A stretch of DNA of 64,000 bases, taken from Bacteroidales bacterium UBA3290 (GTDB lineage: Bacteria; Bacteroidota; Bacteroidia; Bacteroidales; UBA932). The notes under the pieces are model-generated. The model worked only from the letters and a program-made list of their open reading frames with translations, did no database searches and was not told the DNA's origin. The translations under genes and the position numbers were made by a program. Location of the stretch: the NCBI GenBank assembly GCA_002361615.1, contig DETK01000017.1:50100-114099 (forward strand). The letters are read 5' to 3'. Below, in pieces: positions 42,562-51,524 of this stretch. Numbering within the stretch: the first letter of the stretch is position 1; each line of letters opens with the position of its first letter.

Positions 42562-43360
42562 ACAGTTCTTCCAACTCTTCTCTGCGGTTGTCCTTGACGA
42601 TATAGACGTTGTGGAGCGTACGGAAATCCTCCATCAGGCGTACGGTGATTTCCTGCGAGGAGCCTTTGCTCACTTTCGATTCGACGACAGTCCCCAGGGG
42701 GATGTCGGGCGGGTAGATGGTGGAGAACCCGCTGGAGTACACGGTGTCGCCGGGGGCGACCGTCACGTGGACGGGAATCTCACGCAGGATGGCCTGGTCG
42801 GGCTGTTTTCCTGTCCAGACCATCGGTCCGAAGGCGCCGCTGCCGGCGAGTTTCGCACTGACGGACTGGTCGGTGCCGAGCAGCGAGAGCACGTAGCAGT
42901 AGTGACGGCTTACCGCGCTGACGATGCCGATGGCGCCGTGCGCTGTGACCACACCCATCCCAGTTTCGATGCCTTCTTCGCGGCCGCGGTTGAGGATCAG
43001 GTGGTTATGCTGCCGGTCGACGGAGTTCTTGATGACTGAGGCGCCGATGAACGTGTAGTCCGGCTCGACGACTACGGCTACGCTGTCGAGTGCGGCGCGG
43101 GCTGCAGCATAACGGACCAGCTGCTGGCGCAGTTGCAGGTTTTCGGCTGTAAGCCGTTCGTTTTCAGCTTTGTAGTTGAAATAGTAGCCAATCCGGCTGG
43201 TCCGCGTCCAGACCCAGGACTGGGCGCTGCGCACGGCTCCCATGACCTTGAACCGCTGCACGACGCCCTTCTCCACCACGAGCAGGATGGAGATCGTTTC
43301 AAGGGCGAGGAACAGGGCGATGGCGGTAAGGGTCGAAAGGAGACCGTAACGGCTTTTCAT
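42545..43360 (-). CDS. mreC: Rod-shape-determining protein MreC
   Basis: The 271-residue protein has one N-terminal membrane segment (about 9-30), a coiled coil (YYFNYKAENERLTAENLQLR) and two beta domains with HNHLILNRGREEGIETGMGVV and the PPDIPLGTVVESKV region. It links cytoplasmic MreB to periplasmic PBP2. It overlaps the mreB stop by 4 bases and mreD by 17. Confidence 0.95.
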   Translation of the reverse strand: MKSRYGLLSTLTAIALFLALETISILLVVEKGVVQRFKVMGAVRSAQSWVWTRTSRIGYYFNYKAENERLTAENLQLRQQLVRYAAARAALDSVAVVVEPDYTFIGASVIKNSVDRQHNHLILNRGREEGIETGMGVVTAHGAIGIVSAVSRHYCYVLSLLGTDQSVSAKLAGSGAFGPMVWTGKQPDQAILREIPVHVTVAPGDTVYSSGFSTIYPPDIPLGTVVESKVSKGSSQEITVRLMEDFRTLHNVYIVKDNRREELEELYEQAR

Positions 43361-44373
43361 CGCATCAAGAAGGGGTAGTGGGGGTTCTTGAGAGCGATGC
43401 AGGTACCGCGTGCCACGGCGCGGAGGGGATCTTCGGCCACGTGGAACGGGATATTGATCTTCTTGGCGAGGCGCTGGTCCAGACCGCGGAGCAGTGCGCC
43501 GCCGCCGGTCAGGAAGATGCCTTTGCGGACGATGTCGCTGTAGAGCTCCGGCGGGGTCTTCTCCAGGACGGTGAGGATGCTCGACTCGATCTTGACAAGC
43601 GACTTGTCGAGGCAGTGGGCGACCTCCTGGTAGGTGACGGGCGCTTCAACCGGGTGGACCGTCATCAGGTTCGGACCTTTGACCACGAAAGGCTCGAGCG
43701 GTTCGTCGAGCTCGGAGATGGCGGCGCCGATGCGGATCTTGATCTGCTCGGCGGTGGGCTCGCCGATGCGGATGTTGTACTGCTGACGCATGTACTGCTG
43801 GATTTCGCCGGTGAACACGTCGCCGGCGGTCTTGATGCTTTCGTCGGCCACGATGCCGCCCAGGGAGATGACGGCCACTTCGGTGGTACCGCCTCCAATG
43901 TCGACGATCATGTTGCCCATCGGGGCGGAGACGTCAAGCCCGATACCGAGGGCTGCGGCCATCGGCTCGAAGATCATTTGCACGTCCCGGCCGCCGGAGT
44001 GCTCGGCAGCGTCGCGGACGGCGCGTTTTTCCACTTCCGTGGATCCGGAAGGGATGCAGACCACCATTCTCAGGCTGGGCGCGAAGATCGAGCGTTTGTT
44101 GTTGATCATCTTGATGAACTCGCGGATCATCTGCTCGGAGGCGTCGAAATCGGCGATCACGCCGTCTTTCAGCGGCCGGATGGTCTTGATATTCTGGTTC
44201 TCCTTACCTTGCATGGCCTTGGCCTTGGTGCCCACGGCCGCGCATTTGCCGGTCAGTTTGTCGATAGCCACGATGGAGGGTTCGTCGATGACCTTCTTGT
44301 CGTTCATGAAGATCACGGTGTTGGCCGTTCCCAGGTCGATGGCCAGCTCTTGCTGTAAGAATGAAAATGCCAT
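43357..44373 (-). CDS. mreB: Rod-shape-determining protein MreB (actin homologue)
   Basis: The 338-residue ATPase shows IDLGTANTVIF (phosphate 1), the IVDIGGGTTEVAVISLGG loop (phosphate 2) and LTGGGALLRGLDQRL (adenosine motif). It forms membrane-bound filaments that steer lateral wall synthesis. The start at 44373 (MAFSFLQQELAIDLG) is chosen; the open frame extends 31 codons upstream across the promoter. It heads the mreB-mreC-mreD-mrdA-rodA operon. Confidence 0.97.
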   Translation of the reverse strand: MAFSFLQQELAIDLGTANTVIFMNDKKVIDEPSIVAIDKLTGKCAAVGTKAKAMQGKENQNIKTIRPLKDGVIADFDASEQMIREFIKMINNKRSIFAPSLRMVVCIPSGSTEVEKRAVRDAAEHSGGRDVQMIFEPMAAALGIGLDVSAPMGNMIVDIGGGTTEVAVISLGGIVADESIKTAGDVFTGEIQQYMRQQYNIRIGEPTAEQIKIRIGAAISELDEPLEPFVVKGPNLMTVHPVEAPVTYQEVAHCLDKSLVKIESSILTVLEKTPPELYSDIVRKGIFLTGGGALLRGLDQRLAKKINIPFHVAEDPLRAVARGTCIALKNPHYPFLMR

Positions 44374-44408
44374 ATTGTGTGCTCTTTTTGTCAGGTTATA
44401 CAGGATAA

Positions 44409-44416
44409 CAAAAATA
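44409..44416 (-). promoter_or_regulatory. Candidate -7 element for the mre operon
   Basis: The minus strand reads TATTTTTG, 35 bases before the mreB start. The upstream box is unclear. Confidence 0.5.
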
Positions 44417-44439
44417 GGAAGAATCTCGGGATTATTAGT

Positions 44440-44447
44440 TATTTTTG
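44440..44447 (+). promoter_or_regulatory. Candidate -7 element for ispD
   Basis: TATTTTTG, 30 bases before the ispD start, back to back with the mre element. Confidence 0.5.
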
Positions 44448-44477
44448 TCCAGCAATTTATTAGCAATTTATCAACAG

Positions 44478-45158
44478 ATGAAACGATATGTCGTAATCGT
44501 TGCAGGAGGGCAGGGCGTCCGTATGGGCGCCGACCGTCCCAAGCAGTTCCTCGAGATCGGCGGCAAGCCGATCCTGCGGCACACCATCGAGCGCTTTCTG
44601 GCTTTCGACCCTTCCTTCGAGGTAATCGTCGTGCTGCCTTCGGCGCAGAAGGAATGGTGGCGGGATTATTGCCGCCAGAGCGGTTTCCTGGAGCGTTACT
44701 CGATCGTTTCGGGCGGTATCACGCGCTTCCATTCCGTGCAGAATGCGCTGCGGTATGTGGGGAATGAGGGTCTGGTGGCGGTGCACGACGGCGTCCGGCC
44801 GCTGGTGAGCCGTCCGTTGCTGGAACGCATCTTCGCGGCCGCTGAAGAGGCGCCCGCCGTCATTCCGGCCGTACCGGTCGTGGAGTCTGTCCGAAAGGTG
44901 GAGGAGGAAGCGTCCGTGCCGGTAAGCCGCGACGGACTGGTGCTGGTCCAGACACCGCAGGTTTTCGCTGCGGAGGTGCTCAGGAAGGCGTATGACCAGC
45001 CGTTCTCACCTTCCTTTACGGACGATGCCTCCGTAGTGGAGGCATCGGGCGTGCGCGTGCACGTCGTGCCCGGCGACCGGATGAACCTCAAGATAACGAC
45101 GCCGGAAGACCTTCAGTATGCCGAAGGCCTGGTCAGGCTTTTTTCCTTCGGGGCGTAG
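44478..45158 (+). CDS. ispD: 2-C-methyl-D-erythritol 4-phosphate cytidylyltransferase
   Basis: The 226-residue MEP-pathway enzyme joins CTP and methylerythritol phosphate. VAGGQGVRMGADRPKQFLEI (nucleotide motif), VAVHDGVRPLVS, TPQVF, and FTDDASVVEASG are intact. I used the ATG at 44478 (MKRYVVIVAGG). Its product pathway feeds the polyprenyl synthase and MiaA in this window. Its last 26 bases overlap the end of the Lrp-type gene on the other strand. Confidence 0.96.
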   Translation: MKRYVVIVAGGQGVRMGADRPKQFLEIGGKPILRHTIERFLAFDPSFEVIVVLPSAQKEWWRDYCRQSGFLERYSIVSGGITRFHSVQNALRYVGNEGLVAVHDGVRPLVSRPLLERIFAAAEEAPAVIPAVPVVESVRKVEEEASVPVSRDGLVLVQTPQVFAAEVLRKAYDQPFSPSFTDDASVVEASGVRVHVVPGDRMNLKITTPEDLQYAEGLVRLFSFGA

Positions 45159-45633
45159 ATTTGCCGTAGTCGTAGTCCTTCACCCACACCTGGCGTTCAA
45201 TCGCCTGTTCCAGGGAGACAAGCGTCTCGGTCCTGCCGATTCCGGGGATGTTCTGGATGGTGTCGATCAGGATCTTCATCAGGTGGTCGTGGTCGAAGCA
45301 ATACACCTTCAGGAGCATGGAGTGCTCGCCGGTTACGAAGTGGCATTCGACGACCTCGGGGATCTTCCTGAGGGACTCGATCACCTTCGGATAGGCATTG
45401 GCTTCAGACAGGGACACGCAGATGAAAACGCACACGTTCAGGCCCAGGGCTTCCGGCTTGACGAGCAGGCGGGAGCCGGTGATCACGCCGGCATTTTCCA
45501 TCTTTTTCACCCTTTGATGGATGGCGGCGCCGGAAACGCCGCATTCACGGGCGATTTCCAGGAACGGCATCCTTGCGTTCTTCACGAGAAAGGCCAGGAT
45601 TTTCTGGTCGATCTCGTCAACTTGATAATTCAT
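45133..45633 (-). CDS. Lrp/AsnC-family transcriptional regulator
   Basis: The 166-residue protein has an N-terminal helix-turn-helix (DEIDQKILAFLVKNAR ... VSGAAIHQRVKKMENAGVI) and a C-terminal RAM domain (CVFICVSL ... VVECHFVTGEHSMLLKVYC). Members sense amino acids and act as octamers. It is likely a single-gene unit and no target can be read from the position. ATG at 45633 (MNYQVDEIDQ) is preferred; ATG at 45642 would add three residues. Confidence 0.92.
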   Translation of the reverse strand: MNYQVDEIDQKILAFLVKNARMPFLEIARECGVSGAAIHQRVKKMENAGVITGSRLLVKPEALGLNVCVFICVSLSEANAYPKVIESLRKIPEVVECHFVTGEHSMLLKVYCFDHDHLMKILIDTIQNIPGIGRTETLVSLEQAIERQVWVKDYDYGKSTPRRKKA

Positions 45634-45650
45634 TCTTGACATAACGGGTG

Positions 45651-45658
45651 CAAAAATA
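45651..45658 (-). promoter_or_regulatory. Candidate -7 element for the Lrp-type gene
   Basis: The minus strand reads TATTTTTG, 17 bases before the ATG at 45633 and 8 before the ATG at 45642. Confidence 0.45.
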
Positions 45659-45778
45659 GAAAAAATTTCAATTTGTAAGTAGAAAAACGGAAAAAGCATA
45701 AGAAAGACAAAGGATGTCCGCAAAAGTCCCTCTTTGACTAGGCAGACACCCCTTTTCGAAGTTGCTTACAAAATGAAA

Positions 45779-48061
45779 CTATTTCTTTTTGTCGGCTTTC
45801 GAAATGATAGCCAGGCAAGCCTCTTCCGTCAGATTTGAAGGGTCGGTCTTGCGGGGGATCTTGAAGTTTTCTTTTCCGCGCTTGATGTAGGGACCGTAGC
45901 GGCCGTTGAGCACCTGGATGCCGGATGCCGGGAAGTCGGCGATGATTTTTTTCGCGTCTTTACTACGGCTTTCCTCAATCAGGGCGATGGCCTGCTCTTC
46001 CGTAATCGTATAGGGATCCTGTCCCTTGGCCAGCGAGACGAATTTGCCCGCATGCTTGACATAAGGGCCGAAACGGCCGATGGCCGTGGTGATCTCCTCA
46101 CCTTCATAGCTGCCTACCACGCGCGGCAGCGCAAAGAGCTGAAGGGCGTCCTCGAGCGTGACCGATTCGATGAGCTGGCCCTTTCCCAGGCTGACGAACT
46201 GCTTCTGCGGATCGTCGGATTCCCCTTTCTGGAGGAGCGGTCCGAAACGGCCGATGCGGGCGATGATGGGCTTGCCGCTCTTGGGGTCGATGCCGACCAG
46301 CCGCTCCGAGTGGGTGTGCTCGCGGTCCTGGAGGCTGTTTTCCACTTCCTTGTGGAACGGGCCGTAGAAGTCGGTGATGACCTTGTCCCATTTCAGTTTG
46401 CCCTTGGCCACCTTGTCGAACGATTCTTCCACCTCGGCCGTGAAGCCGTATTCCAGGATGTCCCGGAAGTTGGCCGCCAGGAAATCGGTCACCATCATGC
46501 CGATGCTTTCCGGCAGGAGCTTCTTTTTCTCCGCGCCCGCTTTCTCGTGTTTCTGGTTGCGGACAATGGCTCCGTCCTTCAGCGAGAGTTCACAGAAGTC
46601 GCGCTCGAAGCCCGGTTTGTCTCCCTTGATGATGTAGCCGCGCGTGATCAGGGTGCTGACGGTCGAGGCGTAGGTGGACGGCCGGCCGATGCCCAGCTCT
46701 TCAAGTTTCTTGACCAGGCTCGCCTCGCTGTAGCGCGGCGGATGCTGGGTGTATTTCTCCGTGGCGGTGATTCCCTGGCAGCGGAGCTCCTGGCCGGGTT
46801 CGATGTGCGGAAGCACGGCCGCGACCTCGTCTTCCTCGTCGTCCTTCCCTTCGATGTAAACTTTCAGGAAGCCGTCGAAGAGGATCTGTTCGCCCGTGGC
46901 CAGGAAGCGTTCGGTGATTCCGTTGCCGCGGATGACCACGTCGGTCTTCTCGACCAGCGCGTCGGCCATCTGGCAGGCGACGGTGCGTTTCCAGATCAGG
47001 TTGTAGAGGCGCTTCTCGGTCGAGGTGCCTTCGATTTCCAGATTGCTCACATAGGTGGGGCGGATGGCTTCGTGGGCCTCCTGGGCGCCTTTGACGCGGG
47101 TGTGGTAGTTGCGGACCTTGGAATAGTCGGCGCCGTAGAGCTGGGTCACCGTCTCCTTGGTGGTGCCCAGGGCGAGGGTCGACAGGTTCATCGAGTCGGT
47201 TCGCATGTAGGTGATCAGACCGGCTTCGTAGAGCCGCTGGGCCACCGACATGGTCTGGCTGACGGAGAAGCCGAGTTTCCGGGCTGCCTCCTGCTGGAGC
47301 GTCGACGTGGTGAAGGGCGGTGCCGGCGTGCGGTGGGCCACGCGCTTGTCAACGGATTCGATGCGGAACTGTTCCGTCTTGCAGCGCTCCAGGAAGGCGC
47401 GCGCTTCTTCTTCGGTTTCGAACTTGCGGTCGAGCGTGGCGTGGATGGGTTTCTTCGCCCCCTGCGTCAGGAAGCTGCCTTCCACCCGGAAGAACGGTTT
47501 GGCATCGAATGCGGCGATTTCCCGTTCCCGGTCCACGATGAGCCGCAGCGCGACCGACTGGACGCGGCCGGCAGAGAGCTTGGGCTGGATCTTCTTCCAC
47601 AGGATGGGGGAGAGTTCGAAACCGACCAGACGGTCGAGGATGCGACGGGCCTGCTGGGCCTTGACCAGGTTCATGTCGATGTCGCGGGGATTTTCGATGG
47701 CCTCGAGGATGGCGTTCTTCGTGATTTCGTGGAAGACGATGCGGCGGGTTTTCTCCTGCGGGAGGCCGAGGGTCTCGCTCAGATGCCAGGCAATGGCCTC
47801 TCCTTCACGGTCTTCATCGGAAGCCAGCCATACGGTGTCGGCTTTCTTCGAGGCGGCGGTCAGATCGGCCACCGTCTTTTTCTTGTCGGGCGCAATTTCA
47901 TATTGCGGAAGGAAACCATGTTCGATATCGATGCCCAGTCCTGCTTTCTTGAGGTCACGGATGTGGCCGAAACTGGATTTTACGGTATAACTTTTGCCGA
48001 GAAACTTCTCAATCGTCTTGGCCTTGGCCGGAGACTCCACAATGACTAAATTCTCTCCCAT
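45779..48061 (-). CDS. topA: DNA topoisomerase I (type IA)
   Basis: The 760-residue enzyme relaxes negative supercoils. The Toprim domain begins VIVESPAKAKTIEKFLG and carries ASDEDREGEAIAWHL; the active-site Tyr is in GLITYMRTDS. The usual C-terminal four-cysteine zinc fingers are absent; there are instead repeated GRFGPL/GRFGPYVKHAGKFVSLAKG/NGRYGPYIKRGKENFKIP modules, common in this phylum. The ATG at 48061 (MGENLVIVESP) is chosen over a TTG three codons upstream. Confidence 0.96.
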   Translation of the reverse strand: MGENLVIVESPAKAKTIEKFLGKSYTVKSSFGHIRDLKKAGLGIDIEHGFLPQYEIAPDKKKTVADLTAASKKADTVWLASDEDREGEAIAWHLSETLGLPQEKTRRIVFHEITKNAILEAIENPRDIDMNLVKAQQARRILDRLVGFELSPILWKKIQPKLSAGRVQSVALRLIVDREREIAAFDAKPFFRVEGSFLTQGAKKPIHATLDRKFETEEEARAFLERCKTEQFRIESVDKRVAHRTPAPPFTTSTLQQEAARKLGFSVSQTMSVAQRLYEAGLITYMRTDSMNLSTLALGTTKETVTQLYGADYSKVRNYHTRVKGAQEAHEAIRPTYVSNLEIEGTSTEKRLYNLIWKRTVACQMADALVEKTDVVIRGNGITERFLATGEQILFDGFLKVYIEGKDDEEDEVAAVLPHIEPGQELRCQGITATEKYTQHPPRYSEASLVKKLEELGIGRPSTYASTVSTLITRGYIIKGDKPGFERDFCELSLKDGAIVRNQKHEKAGAEKKKLLPESIGMMVTDFLAANFRDILEYGFTAEVEESFDKVAKGKLKWDKVITDFYGPFHKEVENSLQDREHTHSERLVGIDPKSGKPIIARIGRFGPLLQKGESDDPQKQFVSLGKGQLIESVTLEDALQLFALPRVVGSYEGEEITTAIGRFGPYVKHAGKFVSLAKGQDPYTITEEQAIALIEESRSKDAKKIIADFPASGIQVLNGRYGPYIKRGKENFKIPRKTDPSNLTEEACLAIISKADKKK

Positions 48062-48130
48062 CTCGTTCAATTTTGGTTTTGGGAGTGCAAAGTAACAGAT
48101 AATCGAGTCAAATTTCCAAATCTTTTTTTC

Positions 48131-48138
48131 TATTTTTG
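48131..48138 (+). promoter_or_regulatory. Candidate -7 element for the PBP1A-ddl-prmC unit
   Basis: TATTTTTG, 42 bases before the PBP1A start; no good upstream box. Confidence 0.45.
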
Positions 48139-48180
48139 CAAGATGTATCGCCCCTCGTTTGGCCTTTAACGTAGTTAAAA

Positions 48181-50514
48181 ATGAAAGAGTCCTTACAGAA
48201 AAAAATAACCAAGTGGTTCTGGATCGTGATCACCCTGCCCCTGGCCTGCCTGCTGCTTGCTTTGCTGCTGGTAGCTCTCTTCGCCAAGATCCCTTCTTTC
48301 GAGCAGATCGAGAATCCCGACAGCAACCTGGCTACCCTGCTCATCTCCGAAGACGGCAAGATCATCAATACCTATCATATTGAGAATCGCTCCTATGTGA
48401 GTTACGACCAGATTCCCAAACACGTGATCGACGCGGCGATCGCGACCGAGGACGCGCGGTTCTACCGCCACTCCGGCATCGACTTCCGCGGCCTGGCCCG
48501 CGTGGGCGTGAAGACCCTGCTCCTGGGCGACTCGTCCCAGGGAGGCGGCAGTACCATCACCCAGCAGCTCGCCAAGACCCTGTATCCGCGCCAGAACGTG
48601 CACAGCCGCATCCCCGGCGGGCGGCAGCTCAAGATGATCGGCATCAAGCTCAAGGAGTGGATCACGGCCGTCAAGATCGAGCGCAACTATACCAAGAAGG
48701 AGATCGTGACGATGTATCTCAACCAGATCTTCTTCGGCGGCAATGCCTACGGCATCAAGGCTGCGGCAAACACTTTCTTCGCCAAGGACCCGGAAGACTT
48801 GACGGTCGAGGAGGGCGCATGCCTGGTGGGTATGGTCAACAAGCCTACACGTTACAATCCCGCCCTGAATCCCGAATCTTCCCTCGCGCGCCGCAACCAT
48901 GTGCTGCGCCAGATGGAAAAATACGACTATCTCTCGCGGCACGACCTGGACTCCATCACCCAGATTCCGATCGTGGTGACGTACCAGCAGCAGGACCACA
49001 ATTCCGGCTACGGACCGTACTTCCGCGACATGCTCCGCAAGTTCATGAACGCCACCCAGCCCAAGCGTTCCGCCTATGCGCAGGTGGAAGACTTCCGCGC
49101 CGACTCCCTCGCCTGGCGCGACAATCCCCTCTACGGCTGGCTCAACAAGAATCTCAAGCCCGACGGTACCCAGTGGGACCTGGATCGCGACGGGCTCCGC
49201 ATCTATACCACCCTCGACTCCCGGATGCAGAAGTATGCCGAGCAGGCCGTGGCCCAGCATCTGGGCAAAGACCTGCAGAAAACGCTTGACAAGGAACTCA
49301 AGTACCGCAAGAACTTCCCCTTCTCCAACGATGTCCCGAAGGAGGACGTCGACCGCCTGATGCGCAACGGACGGCGCTGGAGCGACCGTTACCGCGTCAT
49401 GAAGGAGGCGGGCTATTCCGAGGCCGACATCCTCAAGTCGTTCGACGAACCGGTGAAGATGCGCGTCTTCGCCTGGAACAGCAAGGGCTACGTCGATACG
49501 ACGATGACGCCCAACGACTCCATCCGCTACGTCAAGTCGTTCCTCCGTGCGGCGTTCATGGCCATCGAACCGAATACGGGTTATGTCAAGGCTTATGTCG
49601 GCGGACCGGACTACCGCTTCTTCAAATATGACAACGTGGGCCAGGGCAAGCGGCAGGTAGGCTCGACCTTCAAGCCGTTCCTCTACACGCTTGCCATGCA
49701 GGAGGGCTACACGCCCTGCGACCGGGTGGCCAACTCGACTTACGTGATCGACGTCAACGGTACCGACTGGGCGCCCAAGGCCGAAGTGGACGACCGTATC
49801 GTGACCCTCAAGTGGGGTCTGACCAACAGCCGCAACAATATCTCCGCTTATCTGATGAAGCAGTTCGGCCCCTTCGCGATGGTCGAAATCTGCCGCAAGA
49901 TGGGCATCAGCAGCTACCTCGATCCGGTGGTCTCGCTCTGCGTAGGTTCCTGCGACCTGAGCGTGATGGAGATGGTGGCAGCCTACAACACCTATCCCGG
50001 CCGCGGCGTCTATTGCTTCCCGATGTTCGTCACGCGGATCGAAGACAACGCCGGTAACGTGCTGGCTACCTTCTCCACCCGCAAGCGCGAGGCGATCAGT
50101 GAGGTCACGGCCTACAAGATGGTCAACATGATGCAGGGCGTGGTCAACGATGGTACGGCGGGCCGCATCCGCTGGCGCTACAACATCCAGGGTGACATCG
50201 CCGGCAAGACCGGTACGACCAACGACAACTCCGACGGCTGGTTCATCGGCTACACGCCGCGTCTGACCGCAGGCGTCTGGGTGGGCGGCGAGGACCGCCA
50301 GGTCCACTTCTCCAGTACGGCCAATGGTGCCGGCGCCAGCATGGCCCTGCCGATCTGGGCGATCTTCATGCAGAAAGTCTATAACGATCCTTCCATCCCG
50401 ATCGGTCCGAACGATGTCTTCGTCCCGCCGCTCGGCTGGACGGCCGACCAGTTGTGCGACGGTTCCTCCGACGATACCTCCTCCGCATCCTCTGGAAACG
50501 ATTATTTCAATTAA
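48181..50514 (+). CDS. Class A penicillin-binding protein (PBP1A-like)
   Basis: The 777-residue bifunctional wall synthase has a membrane anchor (about 12-36), a GT51 glycosyltransferase domain with the catalytic Glu90 in ATEDARFYRHSGID and GGSTITQQLAK, and a transpeptidase domain with STFK (GSTFKPFLY), SRNN in LTNSRNNISAY and KTG in AGKTGTTND. It is full length. It is followed 10 bases later by ddl, so wall precursor and polymerisation genes are coupled. Confidence 0.95.
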   Translation: MKESLQKKITKWFWIVITLPLACLLLALLLVALFAKIPSFEQIENPDSNLATLLISEDGKIINTYHIENRSYVSYDQIPKHVIDAAIATEDARFYRHSGIDFRGLARVGVKTLLLGDSSQGGGSTITQQLAKTLYPRQNVHSRIPGGRQLKMIGIKLKEWITAVKIERNYTKKEIVTMYLNQIFFGGNAYGIKAAANTFFAKDPEDLTVEEGACLVGMVNKPTRYNPALNPESSLARRNHVLRQMEKYDYLSRHDLDSITQIPIVVTYQQQDHNSGYGPYFRDMLRKFMNATQPKRSAYAQVEDFRADSLAWRDNPLYGWLNKNLKPDGTQWDLDRDGLRIYTTLDSRMQKYAEQAVAQHLGKDLQKTLDKELKYRKNFPFSNDVPKEDVDRLMRNGRRWSDRYRVMKEAGYSEADILKSFDEPVKMRVFAWNSKGYVDTTMTPNDSIRYVKSFLRAAFMAIEPNTGYVKAYVGGPDYRFFKYDNVGQGKRQVGSTFKPFLYTLAMQEGYTPCDRVANSTYVIDVNGTDWAPKAEVDDRIVTLKWGLTNSRNNISAYLMKQFGPFAMVEICRKMGISSYLDPVVSLCVGSCDLSVMEMVAAYNTYPGRGVYCFPMFVTRIEDNAGNVLATFSTRKREAISEVTAYKMVNMMQGVVNDGTAGRIRWRYNIQGDIAGKTGTTNDNSDGWFIGYTPRLTAGVWVGGEDRQVHFSSTANGAGASMALPIWAIFMQKVYNDPSIPIGPNDVFVPPLGWTADQLCDGSSDDTSSASSGNDYFN

Positions 50515-50524
50515 GTGATTTCAA

Positions 50525-51499
50525 ATGAAAAAGATAGCATTGATCTACGGAGGTGACTCCTCCGAATGGGGCATCTCTGTGCTCAGCGGCAAGTTCGTGG
50601 CTACCTGCCTGGACCCTGCCCGTTATGAAGTGACGGAACTCCTGCTCCGCTCCGGACAGTGGTCGGTCTGCGACCCGTCCGTGACCGACGTGGCCGTTCC
50701 CGTAAAACCGTTCATTCCTTCCGACCTGAAATATTTCGACGTGGCGCTCATCATGATCCACGGCACGCCGGGCGAAAACGGCATCCTCCAGGCTGAACTG
50801 GAGAAACACGGTGTCCCGTTCACCACCTGTTCCTCGCAGGTATCAGCCATGACCTTCGACAAGCACGCCTGCAAGAAGGCCATGCGGGGACTGGGCATTC
50901 CCCTGGCCCCGGAGATTTTCCTGCATCGCGGGGAGCCGCTCAATGCCGAGGCGGTCGTCGAGCAGCTGGGCCTGCCGGTTTTCGTCAAACCGAATGACGG
51001 CGGCAGTTCCTTCGGCGTGACGAAGGTCAAGCGGCAGGAAGACCTGGCGGCGGCCGTCGCTGCGGCTTTCTCCGAGAGCGACGACGTGCTGATCGAGAGC
51101 TACATCCCCGGACGTGAACTGACCGAAGGGGTCTTCAACCGCAAAGGGGTTGTCATCCCCCTGCCGGTCACGGAGATCATCCCGCACAATGAGTATTTCG
51201 ATTATGAGGCCAAATACCTGGGCAAGAGCGACGAGGTATGCCCGGCGCAGATTCCTTCCGATGTGGAGCAGGTCGTGCGTGAGCAGACGCGCCGCATCTA
51301 CCAGCATTTCGGCTGTCGCGGCCTGATCCGCTGCGACTACATCCTGTCGGAGTCGGGCAAGGTCTATTTCCTGGAGATCAATCCGGTGCCGGGTATGACG
51401 AAGATGTCCTTGGTGCCCGCCCAGATCCGCGCAGCCGGCATGACGGTCGCCGAGGTGCTCGACTGCCTGATCGAAGAGGCGCTGGAAACATCCAAATAG
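50525..51499 (+). CDS. ddl: D-alanine--D-alanine ligase
   Basis: The 324-residue ATP-grasp enzyme makes the D-Ala-D-Ala end of the peptidoglycan stem. The N terminus IALIYGGDSSEWGISVLSG, VKPNDGGSSFGV, EVCPAQI and the metal-binding EINPVPGMT (with the last Glu and Asn) are intact. It lies between PBP1A and prmC. Confidence 0.95.
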   Translation: MKKIALIYGGDSSEWGISVLSGKFVATCLDPARYEVTELLLRSGQWSVCDPSVTDVAVPVKPFIPSDLKYFDVALIMIHGTPGENGILQAELEKHGVPFTTCSSQVSAMTFDKHACKKAMRGLGIPLAPEIFLHRGEPLNAEAVVEQLGLPVFVKPNDGGSSFGVTKVKRQEDLAAAVAAAFSESDDVLIESYIPGRELTEGVFNRKGVVIPLPVTEIIPHNEYFDYEAKYLGKSDEVCPAQIPSDVEQVVREQTRRIYQHFGCRGLIRCDYILSESGKVYFLEINPVPGMTKMSLVPAQIRAAGMTVAEVLDCLIEEALETSK

Positions 51500-51524
51500 G
51501 GCCCCGACGACGCGGCAGAACCTT

